This document shows positions 15,279-22,843 of a stretch of 36,423 nucleotides of DNA, piece by piece (the first letter of the stretch is position 1; every line of letters begins with the position of its first letter). Below the pieces are notes generated by a model. The model had not been told where the DNA came from and searched no databases. It worked only from the letters and a program-made list of their open reading frames with translations. The position numbers and the translations under genes were made by a program. This DNA comes from Erythrobacteraceae bacterium (GTDB taxonomy: Bacteria; Pseudomonadota; Alphaproteobacteria; Sphingomonadales; Sphingomonadaceae). Location: contig CANJYE010000030.1 of NCBI GenBank assembly GCA_947479055.1, positions 1-36,423 on the forward strand. Direction: 5' to 3'.

Positions 15279-16823
15279 TCAGACCGCCTCTGCCGCAGTC
15301 GCGGCTGGCTTCACCGCCGGAGCGGGGCTGCGCCGGATGAACAGGATTAGGGGCGCCGAAGCGATAGTGAACCACAGCACCAGCCGCAGATCGTCGAGAA
15401 AGGCGATCATCCCGGCCTGCCGGTTGATTTCGTGATCGGCGATCCGCAGCGCGACTTCTCCAACCTCGGGAATGCTCCGCACCAGCGGGGTCTGCACCAG
15501 CTCCAGCATCGAGGTGTTGATGGTGGCAGCGAGGTCCGAATGGCTTACCTGCAAATTGTGGGCATAGACCGCCATGGCAATCGAAATGCTCACCGACGAT
15601 CCGACCATTCGCGACAAGGTCAGCAGCCCGCCACCATCGGTGCGCAAGCGCGGCTCGAGCGTGGTGAAGGCGATCATGAACACCGGCAATGAGACAAATG
15701 ATACGCCCAGTCCCTGCACCAGCCCGGTCCACAGGATCTCGAAGCGAGAAACGTCCATGGACCAGTGGGTGGTGTAATAAAGGGAAGCGATCATGCACAC
15801 GAAGCCCATACCCACGGTGATCCTCGGGTCATACCCCTTTCTCAGCATAGTCTGCCCGATCGGCAGGGCCAGCATAGCCCCCAGCCCGCGCGGAGCAAGA
15901 AGCAGGCCGGTGTCGAGCGCGCTGTAGCCCAGCAGGCCCTGCAGCATCGGCGGGAACAGCGCTGCGGTCGAATAGATGACGACCCCGATCAGCACCATGA
16001 CACAGAAGGCAACCAGGAAGTTCGCATCGCGAAACAGCGCCCGGTCGAATATCGGACTTTTGTCGGTGGCGATATGGACCACCGACATCCACAGGGTGGA
16101 AAGGCAGATGATCAGGTAAATCCAGCATTCGGCGGCGTTGAACCAGTCGACATGGCTGCCCCGGTCCAGCAGCAGTTGCAGCGAGGCGAGGAATGTACCG
16201 ACCAGGGTGAAGCCGGTCAGGTCGAAGCGCCGCCTGCGCTGGGGATGCCCGGGCAGGGTCATCAACAGGATTGCGAAGGTGGCCGCGCCGATCGGCAGGT
16301 TGACGTAGAACACCCAGCGCCAGTCGTAGTTCTCGGTCAGCCAGCCGCCTGCCAACGGCCCCAGGATCGGGCCGATCACCATCCCGAAGCTCCACACCGC
16401 CATAACCTGCGTGTGCCGACTTGGGCGGGTCGTATCGAGAATGACGGTCTGGCCCAGCGGCACGATGAACGCGCCGAACATGCCCTGCAAAGCGCGGAAC
16501 AGCACGATCTCCTCCAGCGAACGGGCAATCCCGCACAGCATCGAGGTGATCACGAACAGCCCCACCGATAGCAGCAGCAACTGGCGCGAGCCTATCCTGT
16601 CAGACAGCCAGCCGGTGATCGGCATCGCCACGGCATGGGCGATGATATAGCTGGTCAGCACCCACATCACTGATTCAGGCGTCGCCCCCAACGCCGATTG
16701 CATATGCGGGATGGCGACATTCGCGATGGTCGTGTCGACCAGCGGCATCATCGCGGCAAGCATGACGCCGACCAGCAGCAGCCTGTAGTTCTTGGAATGC
16801 AGGACCGCGACGTCGGCAGGCAT
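15279..16823 (-). CDS. DHA2-family (EmrB/QacA) MFS exporter, copy 3
   Basis: 514 aa from the ATG at 16823, which shares one base with the copy 4 stop (TGATG). The frame continues far upstream within copy 4, but that extension is a shadow. It has VDTTIANVAIPHMQ, GATPESVMWVLTSYIIAHA, GWLSDRIGSRQLLLL and GMVIGPILGPLAGGWLTE. The C-terminal loop differs most from the others (TSMLELVQTPLVRSIPEVG), and the helix following EINRQAGMIAFLDDL reads LRLVLWFTI. It ends in an Ala/Pro-rich tail. This divergence suggests a different substrate range; that is inference. Confidence 0.93.
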   Translation of the reverse strand: MPADVAVLHSKNYRLLLVGVMLAAMMPLVDTTIANVAIPHMQSALGATPESVMWVLTSYIIAHAVAMPITGWLSDRIGSRQLLLLSVGLFVITSMLCGIARSLEEIVLFRALQGMFGAFIVPLGQTVILDTTRPSRHTQVMAVWSFGMVIGPILGPLAGGWLTENYDWRWVFYVNLPIGAATFAILLMTLPGHPQRRRRFDLTGFTLVGTFLASLQLLLDRGSHVDWFNAAECWIYLIICLSTLWMSVVHIATDKSPIFDRALFRDANFLVAFCVMVLIGVVIYSTAALFPPMLQGLLGYSALDTGLLLAPRGLGAMLALPIGQTMLRKGYDPRITVGMGFVCMIASLYYTTHWSMDVSRFEILWTGLVQGLGVSFVSLPVFMIAFTTLEPRLRTDGGGLLTLSRMVGSSVSISIAMAVYAHNLQVSHSDLAATINTSMLELVQTPLVRSIPEVGEVALRIADHEINRQAGMIAFLDDLRLVLWFTIASAPLILFIRRSPAPAVKPAATAAEAV

Positions 16824-18427
16824 CAGGATGGTTCTGGAGCAGTGGCCAGAGGCTTGGCGGCGGCGGGCGGTGGCGATCCGGCCCGGCGGACGAGCAGGAT
16901 CAGAGGGGCTGCAGCGACAGTCAGCCACATGATCAGCCAGAAATCGTTGACATAGCCGATCATCGCCGCCTGCCGGTTGATCTCGGCATCGACCATGCGC
17001 AATGCGCTCTCGCTGAATTCGCGAAACTGCCCGGCCGTGGCGGTGTCGATGATGGCGCTGGCCGAAGCGTTGATATGGCCACCCATGTCGCTGTGGCTGG
17101 TTTGCACGGAGCGGGCAAGCAAGGTTGTCACCACCGAAATCATCACTGACGAACCCATCAGTCGCGACAGGTTGAGCAATCCGGCCGCATCGGTGCGCAG
17201 GCGCGGTGCCAGCGTGGCGAAGGCGACGATGTAGATCGGCATGGTGATGAAGCCAATCCCCAGGCCCTGCACCACGCCCGTCCACAGGAACTGCGGCAGC
17301 GAGACTTCCAGTGTCCAGCCGGACATGGCGTATAGCGACCAGATCGCGAAGCCGAAGCCCAGAGTGATCGGCAGGCGCGGATCGACTCCGCGGGAGATCA
17401 TCCGGTTGGCGAACTGCATGGCAATCATCGCGCCAATCCCGCGCGGGGCGATCACCACCCCGGTGTCATAGGCAGTGAAGTGAAACAGCACCTGCAGCAT
17501 CGGCGCAAGCAGCGCGGCAGTGGCATAGATCACCATGCCGACCACCATCATGAAGATGAACGCGATCAGGAAGTTGACATCGTGAAACAGCGCGCGGTCG
17601 AACAGCGGATTGGAACTTGTCGCCAGATGGACGATTGCCATCCACAGCGTCGACAGGGCAATGAACAGGTAGATCCAGCTCTCCAGCGCATCGAACCAGT
17701 CGACCTGCTGGCCCCGGTCGAGCATCAGCTGGAACGAGGCCATGCACAGCCCGACCAGGACGAAGCCGGTAAGATCGAACGGCCGACGTTTCTTCGGGTG
17801 GCCGGGCAAGGTGAAATACAGCACCAGCAGCGAAATCAGGCCGAGCGGGACATTGACCAGGAAGGCCCAGCGCCAGTCCCAATTCTCGGTGATCCAGCCA
17901 CCGGCTAGCGGTCCCATGATCGGTCCCAGCACCGCGCCAAAGCCCCAGATCGTCATCATCTGGGGATGGCGGCTGGGGCGGCTGACGTCGAGCAGAAGGC
18001 TCTGGCTCAAAGGCATGATGAACGCCCCGGCAATACCTTGCAGGGTGCGGTAGATAACCATCTGCTCGATGTTCTGGGCGATCCCGCACAGCATCGAGGT
18101 GAAGATGAAGCCGGCAGTGGAATAGAGGAACAGCTGGCGCGATCCGATCCGGTCGGACAGCCATCCGGTCAGCGGCATCGCGACCGCGTGGGCGATGATG
18201 TAACTGGTCAGCACCCACATCACTGATTCCGGTGTGGCGCTGAGCGCCGATTGCATGTGTGGGATCGCCACATTGGCGATGGTCGTGTCGAGCAGCGGCA
18301 GGATCGTCGCCAGCATGATCCCGGCCACGACCAACCCGTGGAAGCGGGTCGGTAGGACGGCTACGTCGGCAGGTGCGGCTGCGCTTGCGACTCCTCCCCC
18401 GTCGGCCGTGCCTTCGGCGGAAGACAC
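16823..18427 (-). CDS. DHA2-family (EmrB/QacA) MFS exporter, copy 4
   Basis: 534 aa from a GTG start 4 nt after the adaptor stop, making it the adaptor-proximal and presumably original EmrB partner. It has LDTTIANVAIPHMQ, SATPESVMWVLTSYIIAHA, GWLSDRIGSRQLFLY and GAVLGPIMGPLAGGWITE, with EINRQAAMIGYVNDFW late in the protein. An N-terminal Ala/Gly-rich cytoplasmic stretch of about 30 residues precedes helix 1, and PADVAVL there recurs at the start of copy 3, supporting a copy 3/4 sister relation. Substrate unknown. Confidence 0.93.
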   Translation of the reverse strand: MSSAEGTADGGGVASAAAPADVAVLPTRFHGLVVAGIMLATILPLLDTTIANVAIPHMQSALSATPESVMWVLTSYIIAHAVAMPLTGWLSDRIGSRQLFLYSTAGFIFTSMLCGIAQNIEQMVIYRTLQGIAGAFIMPLSQSLLLDVSRPSRHPQMMTIWGFGAVLGPIMGPLAGGWITENWDWRWAFLVNVPLGLISLLVLYFTLPGHPKKRRPFDLTGFVLVGLCMASFQLMLDRGQQVDWFDALESWIYLFIALSTLWMAIVHLATSSNPLFDRALFHDVNFLIAFIFMMVVGMVIYATAALLAPMLQVLFHFTAYDTGVVIAPRGIGAMIAMQFANRMISRGVDPRLPITLGFGFAIWSLYAMSGWTLEVSLPQFLWTGVVQGLGIGFITMPIYIVAFATLAPRLRTDAAGLLNLSRLMGSSVMISVVTTLLARSVQTSHSDMGGHINASASAIIDTATAGQFREFSESALRMVDAEINRQAAMIGYVNDFWLIMWLTVAAAPLILLVRRAGSPPPAAAKPLATAPEPS

Positions 18428-18431
18428 GGGA

Positions 18432-19502
18432 TCAGTTTTTCCTGCCGTCGGTAAAGACCGTCACATGGGTGGAGAGGCCGGCGATGAGGCGGAACGGAGC
18501 CTTTCCGTCTATCTTGATCCGCACAGGTACGCGTTGCGTCACCTTGACCCAGTTGCCCGTGGCATTCTGCGCGGGCAGCACTGAGAATTCAGAGCCCGTG
18601 CCGCTGCCGATCGAAGCGACATGGCCCCTCAACTCGACATCGGGATAAGCATCGAAACGCAGTTGCGCGGGCTGTCCGACCTTCATCTGGGTCAGCTGGG
18701 TTTCCTTGAAGTTTGCTTCGACATAGGCGCTGTCGCTGACCACGATGGTCAGCACGGGCAAGCCGGAGATCATCAACTGGCCCGGCTGGAGCCGGTCCGC
18801 CTCGCCCACCCGGCCGGACATCGGCGCGCGCACTTCGGTGCGGCGCAGGTTGAGGTCGGCATTTTCCAGCTGGGTACGGGCCATCGCGATCCGCGGGTTT
18901 TCGCCGGGAACGGCCGCGCCGCTGGCCAGCTTGGCGCGGGCCTCCTGTTGCTCGGCCACGGCGAGGCTCAACTTCGCCTCTGCCTGGGAGACAGCATGCT
19001 GGGCCGCGTCAAAATCCGCCCTTGTGGTGAATCCATGCTCCCAAAGCGCGCGCTGGCGGCTGAGCGTGGCCTTGGCGAGCGTGATGTCGGCGCGGGCATC
19101 GGCCACATCGGCACCGGAGAAGGAGGGGTCGTTGGCCAAAGCAGTGACATCTGCCTGTGCGGTCGCGAGTTCGGCGTTGGCTTCGGCCTTCTTGACCTGG
19201 AACGGCTCGGCATCGATCCGGAACAGCAACTGGCCCCGTTTGACCTCGTCATTCTCGCGCACGAACACCTCGACGAGCGGACCGGTCACTTCCGGCGCAA
19301 TCGAGACCTTGTCGAGCTTCACATAGGCGTTCTCGGTCGAAACCTTGCCTTGCAGGCTCCACCAGTAAAGCAATCCGCCGATGACCAGCAGGATCGGCAC
19401 GGAAAACATGATCAGCCGACGCTTGCCGCCGCGCTGGGTCAGTTCGCCATTGTTACTGTCAGCCTGATTTCCTTCGGCAACCTGCGGTTCGGCGTCTGCC
19501 AT
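18432..19502 (-). CDS. EmrA/HlyD-type membrane fusion protein
   Basis: A 356-aa periplasmic adaptor linking an inner-membrane MFS pump to an outer-membrane channel. It has a cytoplasmic N-terminus, one transmembrane helix (about 29-49), and a first lipoyl half with STENAYVKLDKVSIAPEVTG. A long helical hairpin (about 100-210, Ala/Glu/Gln-rich) follows, then a second lipoyl half with RAPMSGRVGEADRLQPGQ and the EmrA-typical YVEANFKETQLTQM and GNWVKVTQRVPVRI. It heads the minus-strand operon with four EmrB-type genes behind it. No TolC-like gene and no MarR/TetR regulator is present nearby. Confidence 0.94.
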   Translation of the reverse strand: MADAEPQVAEGNQADSNNGELTQRGGKRRLIMFSVPILLVIGGLLYWWSLQGKVSTENAYVKLDKVSIAPEVTGPLVEVFVRENDEVKRGQLLFRIDAEPFQVKKAEANAELATAQADVTALANDPSFSGADVADARADITLAKATLSRQRALWEHGFTTRADFDAAQHAVSQAEAKLSLAVAEQQEARAKLASGAAVPGENPRIAMARTQLENADLNLRRTEVRAPMSGRVGEADRLQPGQLMISGLPVLTIVVSDSAYVEANFKETQLTQMKVGQPAQLRFDAYPDVELRGHVASIGSGTGSEFSVLPAQNATGNWVKVTQRVPVRIKIDGKAPFRLIAGLSTHVTVFTDGRKN

Positions 19503-19645
19503 TCTGTCTCACCATTCTGCTCGCGCCGCGCGCTGGCGGCGTTGATATCCTGACCAGCACCACGCGCGCCGTGCTCGCGCGAAGTGCTTTGGCTGACTCC
19601 ATTGACCGAATCCGTCCGTCTGGCAAGGTCGCGTTCGCTCTTATC

Positions 19646-19666
19646 TTAACTCGCATTCGCGATTAA
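19646..19666. promoter_or_regulatory. Candidate operator between emrA-like gene and hydrolase
   Basis: TTAA-c-TCGC and GCGA-TTAA face each other around a 4-nt centre (19646-19666), an imperfect inverted repeat with one extra base in the left arm. It lies 10 nt before the hydrolase ATG and in the 174-nt divergent spacer of the efflux operon, where a TetR/MarR-type repressor would bind. Only the repeat is seen; the binding protein is unknown. Confidence 0.35.
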
Positions 19667-19676
19667 CAGTCCCCGA

Positions 19677-20441
19677 ATGACCGAACCGGAACTGCGCAGC
19701 GAAATTGTCTACACCTTCGACGGACGGGAACTCGCCGTTCATAGGCTGGGGGCAGGGAGACCGGTTTTGCTGCTGCACGGACTTTTCTCCAGCGCACAGA
19801 TGAACTGGATTCGATTCGGTCATGCCGAGCGACTTGCGGCGGCCGGATTCGAGGCGATTATGCCCGATCTGCGCGCCCATGGTGCCAGCGCCGCGCCGCA
19901 TGAGCCGGAGGCGTGGCCGCCCGACGTGCTGGTGCGCGATCTTGCCGCTCTGGTGGAGGCGCTGGGGCTGACGGATTATGATCTGGCCGGGTTCTCGCTC
20001 GGTGCGCGCACGGCGGCGCGCGGCGTGGTGGCTGGGCTGCGACCGCGACGGCTTGTGCTGGGCGGGATGGGGCTGGAAGGGCTGGCCGGCTGGGCCGGGC
20101 GCGCCGCCTTCTTCCTCGATGCGATCGACCGCTTTGGCGAGGTTCGCCATGGCGATCCGACCTTCATGGCTGTGCAGTTCATGAAGTCGATGAAGGTCGA
20201 CCGGGTCGCAGCGCGGCTGTTGCTGCTGTCGGTCGAGGACATCGTCCCCGCTGCCCTTGCCGGGATCGCCATGCCGACACTGGTGCTGTGCGGCGAGGAT
20301 GACCGCGACAATGGCTCGCCCGAAGCACTCGCCGCCGCCTTGCCCGATGCGCGGCTCGAATGGGTTACCGGCACGCATATGAGCTCGGTCACGCGGCCGG
20401 AACTGAGCGAGGCGATCGTGCGGTTTCTCTCTGGCCCATGA
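19677..20441 (+). CDS. Alpha/beta hydrolase
   Basis: A 254-aa alpha/beta-hydrolase-fold protein, cytoplasmic (no signal peptide). VLLLHGLFSS gives the oxyanion loop, GFSLGAR carries the nucleophile S107, LCGEDDRDNG the acid (D208 or D209) and TGTHMSS the catalytic H234. The triad is complete, but the substrate cannot be read from the sequence. It is transcribed away from the efflux operon with the start 174 nt from the adaptor gene, so shared regulation, or a role in modifying an exported ester, is possible but unproven. Confidence 0.85.
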   Translation: MTEPELRSEIVYTFDGRELAVHRLGAGRPVLLLHGLFSSAQMNWIRFGHAERLAAAGFEAIMPDLRAHGASAAPHEPEAWPPDVLVRDLAALVEALGLTDYDLAGFSLGARTAARGVVAGLRPRRLVLGGMGLEGLAGWAGRAAFFLDAIDRFGEVRHGDPTFMAVQFMKSMKVDRVAARLLLLSVEDIVPAALAGIAMPTLVLCGEDDRDNGSPEALAAALPDARLEWVTGTHMSSVTRPELSEAIVRFLSGP

Positions 20442-20445
20442 AACA

Positions 20446-20480
20446 AAAAGGGCGCCGCCGCCGAAACGGGGCGCCCCTTT
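20446..20480 (-). terminator. Bidirectional terminator, hydrolase / rplI
   Basis: GGGCGCC (20450-20456) pairs with GGCGCCC, with A-rich sequence on the left and T-rich on the right and an inner CCG-AAA-CGG. On the minus strand the stem is followed by TTTTTGTTT, a good tail for rplI. On the plus strand a shorter TTT tail could serve the hydrolase. Confidence 0.75.
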
Positions 20481-20502
20481 GTCAGGAGCCTTGCGGCAGA
20501 GG

Positions 20503-21105
20503 TCAGGCTTCGCCTTCGCCGCTGTCTTCTAGCATGTCGGCCGGGATTTCGCCCGGTTCGAGGCTGCGATCCTGGACTTCGGTGAAGCCGCTGGACACGT
20601 TTTCTGCCTCGAAGATCGCCGCCATCACGTCGACGCCCTTGCGTTGCAGCTCGGCTTCGTCGTCCGAACGGGCGACGTTGGCCTTGATCGTCACGGATAC
20701 TTCCGGGTGCAGGGCGACGCGGACATTGAACAGACCGATCGTTTTGATCGGGTGTTCCAGGATAACCTGGTTCTTGCCGATCTTGTGGCCCTGGGTGTTC
20801 AGCGATTCGACGATGTCGCGCACGCTGACCGAACCATAGAGCTGGCCGGAGTTGGAAGATGCGCGGATCAGCACCACTTCAGCACCGGCCACGGTCTCAC
20901 CATGCTTTTCGGCATCGCTGCGGCGAGAAGCGTTTTCAGCTTCAAGGCGCGCACGGTTGGCTTCGAACACCTTGCGGTTGGCGTCATTGGCGCGCAGCGC
21001 CTTGCGATTGGGAAGCAGGAAGTTGCGGGCGTAACCGTCTTTCACGGTTACGACATCGCCGATGGTTCCCAGTTTCTCGATACGTTCGAGCAGGATGATT
21101 TGCAT
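20503..21105 (-). CDS. rplI: 50S ribosomal protein L9
   Basis: bL9, a two-domain protein at the base of the L1 stalk. The N-domain is [36 protein letters not shown], followed by the long connecting helix (about 45-75) and a C-domain beginning around [12 protein letters not shown]. At 200 aa it is longer than the roughly 150-aa E. coli protein because of an acidic C-terminal tail, common in Alphaproteobacteria. It ends the rpsF-rpsR-rplI operon. Confidence 0.97.
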   Translation of the reverse strand: MQIILLERIEKLGTIGDVVTVKDGYARNFLLPNRKALRANDANRKVFEANRARLEAENASRRSDAEKHGETVAGAEVVLIRASSNSGQLYGSVSVRDIVESLNTQGHKIGKNQVILEHPIKTIGLFNVRVALHPEVSVTIKANVARSDDEAELQRKGVDVMAAIFEAENVSSGFTEVQDRSLEPGEIPADMLEDSGEGEA

Positions 21106-21117
21106 GATATCCGCTCC

Positions 21118-21342
21118 TTACTTCACGATGTAGGGCAGCAGGCCCAGGTGACGGGCGCGCTTGATTGCCTTGGAAAGGTCACGCTGCTTCTTGGCGGAAA
21201 CGGCGGTGATCCGGCTCGGGACGATCTTGCCACGTTCGGACATGAAACCCTGGAGCAGGCGGATGTCCTTGTAGTCGATCTTCGGCGCATTCTTGGCCGA
21301 GAACGGACAGGACTTGCGGCGGCGGAAAAAGGGACGTGCCAT
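21118..21342 (-). CDS. rpsR: 30S ribosomal protein S18
   Basis: bS18, 74 aa, which binds S6 on the platform of the small subunit. It shows the [22 protein letters not shown] start, then [35 protein letters not shown] broken over the typical S18 core, and the LLPYIVK end. The operon is rpsF-rpsR-rplI: the start lies 3 nt after rpsF and the stop 12 nt before rplI. Confidence 0.97.
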   Translation of the reverse strand: MARPFFRRRKSCPFSAKNAPKIDYKDIRLLQGFMSERGKIVPSRITAVSAKKQRDLSKAIKRARHLGLLPYIVK

Positions 21343-21345
21343 GGA

Positions 21346-21708
21346 TCAGTCCTCCTCGCGGTCGCGACGCACGCGGCGGTCGCGGTCGTTCTTGCGCATC
21401 ATCACCGAAGGGCCGCCTTCATGCTCTTCAACCTTGACGGTGAGCCAGCGGATCACGTCTTCGTTGATGGCGGTCTGGCGCTCCAGCTCGGCGACGACTC
21501 CGGCCGGGGCTTCGATGTTGAGCAGGACGAAATGCGCCTTGCGGTTGCGATCGATCTTGTAGGCGAGGTTCTTGAGGCCCCAGGTCTCGGTCTTGGTGAC
21601 CTTGCCCGCGTTGGCTTCGACAATCTCGGTGGCGGTGGTGGCGAGCGCATCGACCTGAGCCTGGCTCAGATCCTGGCGCGCCAGGAACACATGCTCGTAC
21701 AGCGGCAT
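21346..21708 (-). CDS. rpsF: 30S ribosomal protein S6
   Basis: bS6, 120 aa, the partner of S18. It has the [20 protein letters not shown] start, [15 protein letters not shown] and the [15 protein letters not shown] strand, ending in a basic/acidic Arg-Asp-Glu tail ([12 protein letters not shown]). AAGGAAAA lies upstream of the ATG. A 205-nt divergent spacer to the VOC gene holds its promoter. I did not find a convincing S6:S18-binding leader structure. Confidence 0.97.
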   Translation of the reverse strand: MPLYEHVFLARQDLSQAQVDALATTATEIVEANAGKVTKTETWGLKNLAYKIDRNRKAHFVLLNIEAPAGVVAELERQTAINEDVIRWLTVKVEEHEGGPSVMMRKNDRDRRVRRDREED

Positions 21709-21913
21709 GGGCGCTTTTCCTTTCGTTTCGTGCCGATCGCTGGCTTGTCCGCGACCATCGCGGGGCCTCTCCGGCTTTCTGCGTCTCCCGGCTGATCCTG
21801 TGACAGGTCCGACCGGGAAGCGGGGCCATTAGCGGGTTTGCGGCGGAATGCAAGGGTGGAAGCGGCTGCAAGGGCAGTGTAAGTAGCCCGGATTATCGAG
21901 AAGAGGGATCGTC

Positions 21914-22381
21914 ATGAAAGCCAGATTGCACCATGTCGGCATTGCCGTGCACGATCTCGACGTGTCGCAGCCGATCTACGAGAAGCTTTACGGCACCACC
22001 ATGCGCCGCGCGGGCGAGGCGATCAGCGGCCCGTCGGGGATTGCGGTTGCCGCATGCTGGCGGGTGGGTATCGAGCTGACCTCGCCCATTGCCGGATCGG
22101 ACACACCCACCGCCATTGCCCTGCGCGAGTTCCTCGAGAAGCGCGGGGAGGGGGTCTATGCGCTGGCGCATGCGGTGGACGATTTCGACGCCGCCAATGC
22201 CGCCGCCGAGAGCACCGGCCTGCCGCTGATCATGCGCCTGACCCTCAGCGAGGAAGAAATCGACCGGGAATTGGGAGGGGCGTTCGAATATTTCGACGAG
22301 ACTGTGTTTGACGCGGCAAACACACCTGGCATTGGCCATTTCGTGGTCTTCAATGCGCTGAAGTACAAGCCGCGGGGCTAG
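21914..22381 (+). CDS. VOC (glyoxalase/epimerase-like) family protein
   Basis: 155 aa, a vicinal-oxygen-chelate fold. The N-terminal LHHVGIAVHDLDVSQPIYEKLYG is typical of methylmalonyl-CoA epimerase-like and glyoxalase-like members (His as metal ligand). IELTSPIAG and HAVDDFDAANAAAESTGLPL mark the two beta-alpha modules, and the protein ends GIGHFVVFNALK. The second half of the metal site is less obvious, so the reaction is uncertain. GAGGGATC lies ahead of the ATG. Its TAG stop interlocks with that of the convergent PilZ gene. Confidence 0.82.
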   Translation: MKARLHHVGIAVHDLDVSQPIYEKLYGTTMRRAGEAISGPSGIAVAACWRVGIELTSPIAGSDTPTAIALREFLEKRGEGVYALAHAVDDFDAANAAAESTGLPLIMRLTLSEEEIDRELGGAFEYFDETVFDAANTPGIGHFVVFNALKYKPRG

Positions 22382-22764
22382 AGATTTCTGGTGCCGACCA
22401 CCCAGTTGCGGGCGTGGTCCTCGATTTCTTCCCGCATATGCTCGGCATAATGATCCGCGACCGAGCGCATGCCGCTAACGTTTTGCTGGTCCAGGGCGGG
22501 CAGGAACTGCACCGCGCATGTCCTGCCTTCGACCCTTGTCACGGCACAAAAGGCTTCAAGCTCTTCGCATTGGAGAACTGCGGAATCGCCTGACCGGGGC
22601 GGCTCGTCCATGGTCAGCAGCGCACCGTGGCATGAAAGGTTGTCGAGCAGGCAGCGCGCGTTTCTGCCGAGCAGCAGCAATTTGGCCGGAATGCCGAGAC
22701 GGACCCGGGCACTCGCGCGGCGACCGATCTGGCCGGTATGATCCAATGGCGTGGCGTCGCTCAT
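22378..22764 (-). CDS. PilZ-domain protein (c-di-GMP effector candidate)
   Basis: A 128-aa stand-alone PilZ domain. RRASARVRLGI supplies the Arg-rich c-di-GMP motif (about residues 15-25). LDNLSCHGALL corresponds to the D/N-x-S-x-x-G motif (about residues 41-51), with Cys-His in place of the usual small residues. A C-terminal helix (YAEHMREEIEDHARNW) extends beyond the barrel. No membrane segment or output domain is present, so it probably acts on a partner. Its stop overlaps the convergent VOC stop by 4 nt (CTAG, 22378-22381). No clear ribosome site was seen before the ATG. Confidence 0.85.
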   Translation of the reverse strand: MSDATPLDHTGQIGRRASARVRLGIPAKLLLLGRNARCLLDNLSCHGALLTMDEPPRSGDSAVLQCEELEAFCAVTRVEGRTCAVQFLPALDQQNVSGMRSVADHYAEHMREEIEDHARNWVVGTRNL

Positions 22765-22843
22765 TTGCCGGTATTAGCCGAGCCATGACTAAACAGGCGG
22801 AAAAATTGCCCTAAGCGGTACTACGTGGGGCGGCACTTGCCGG

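Noticed and set aside
15279-17285. 668-aa reading of exporter copy 3 starting inside copy 4
   Set aside because: The first 154 residues are copy 4 in the wrong frame. The ATG at 16823, overlapping the copy 4 stop, gives a normal DHA2 N-terminus.
20644-21795. 383-aa plus-strand frame across rplI-rpsR-rpsF
   Set aside because: It crosses three unmistakable ribosomal protein genes on the other strand, so it is a shadow.
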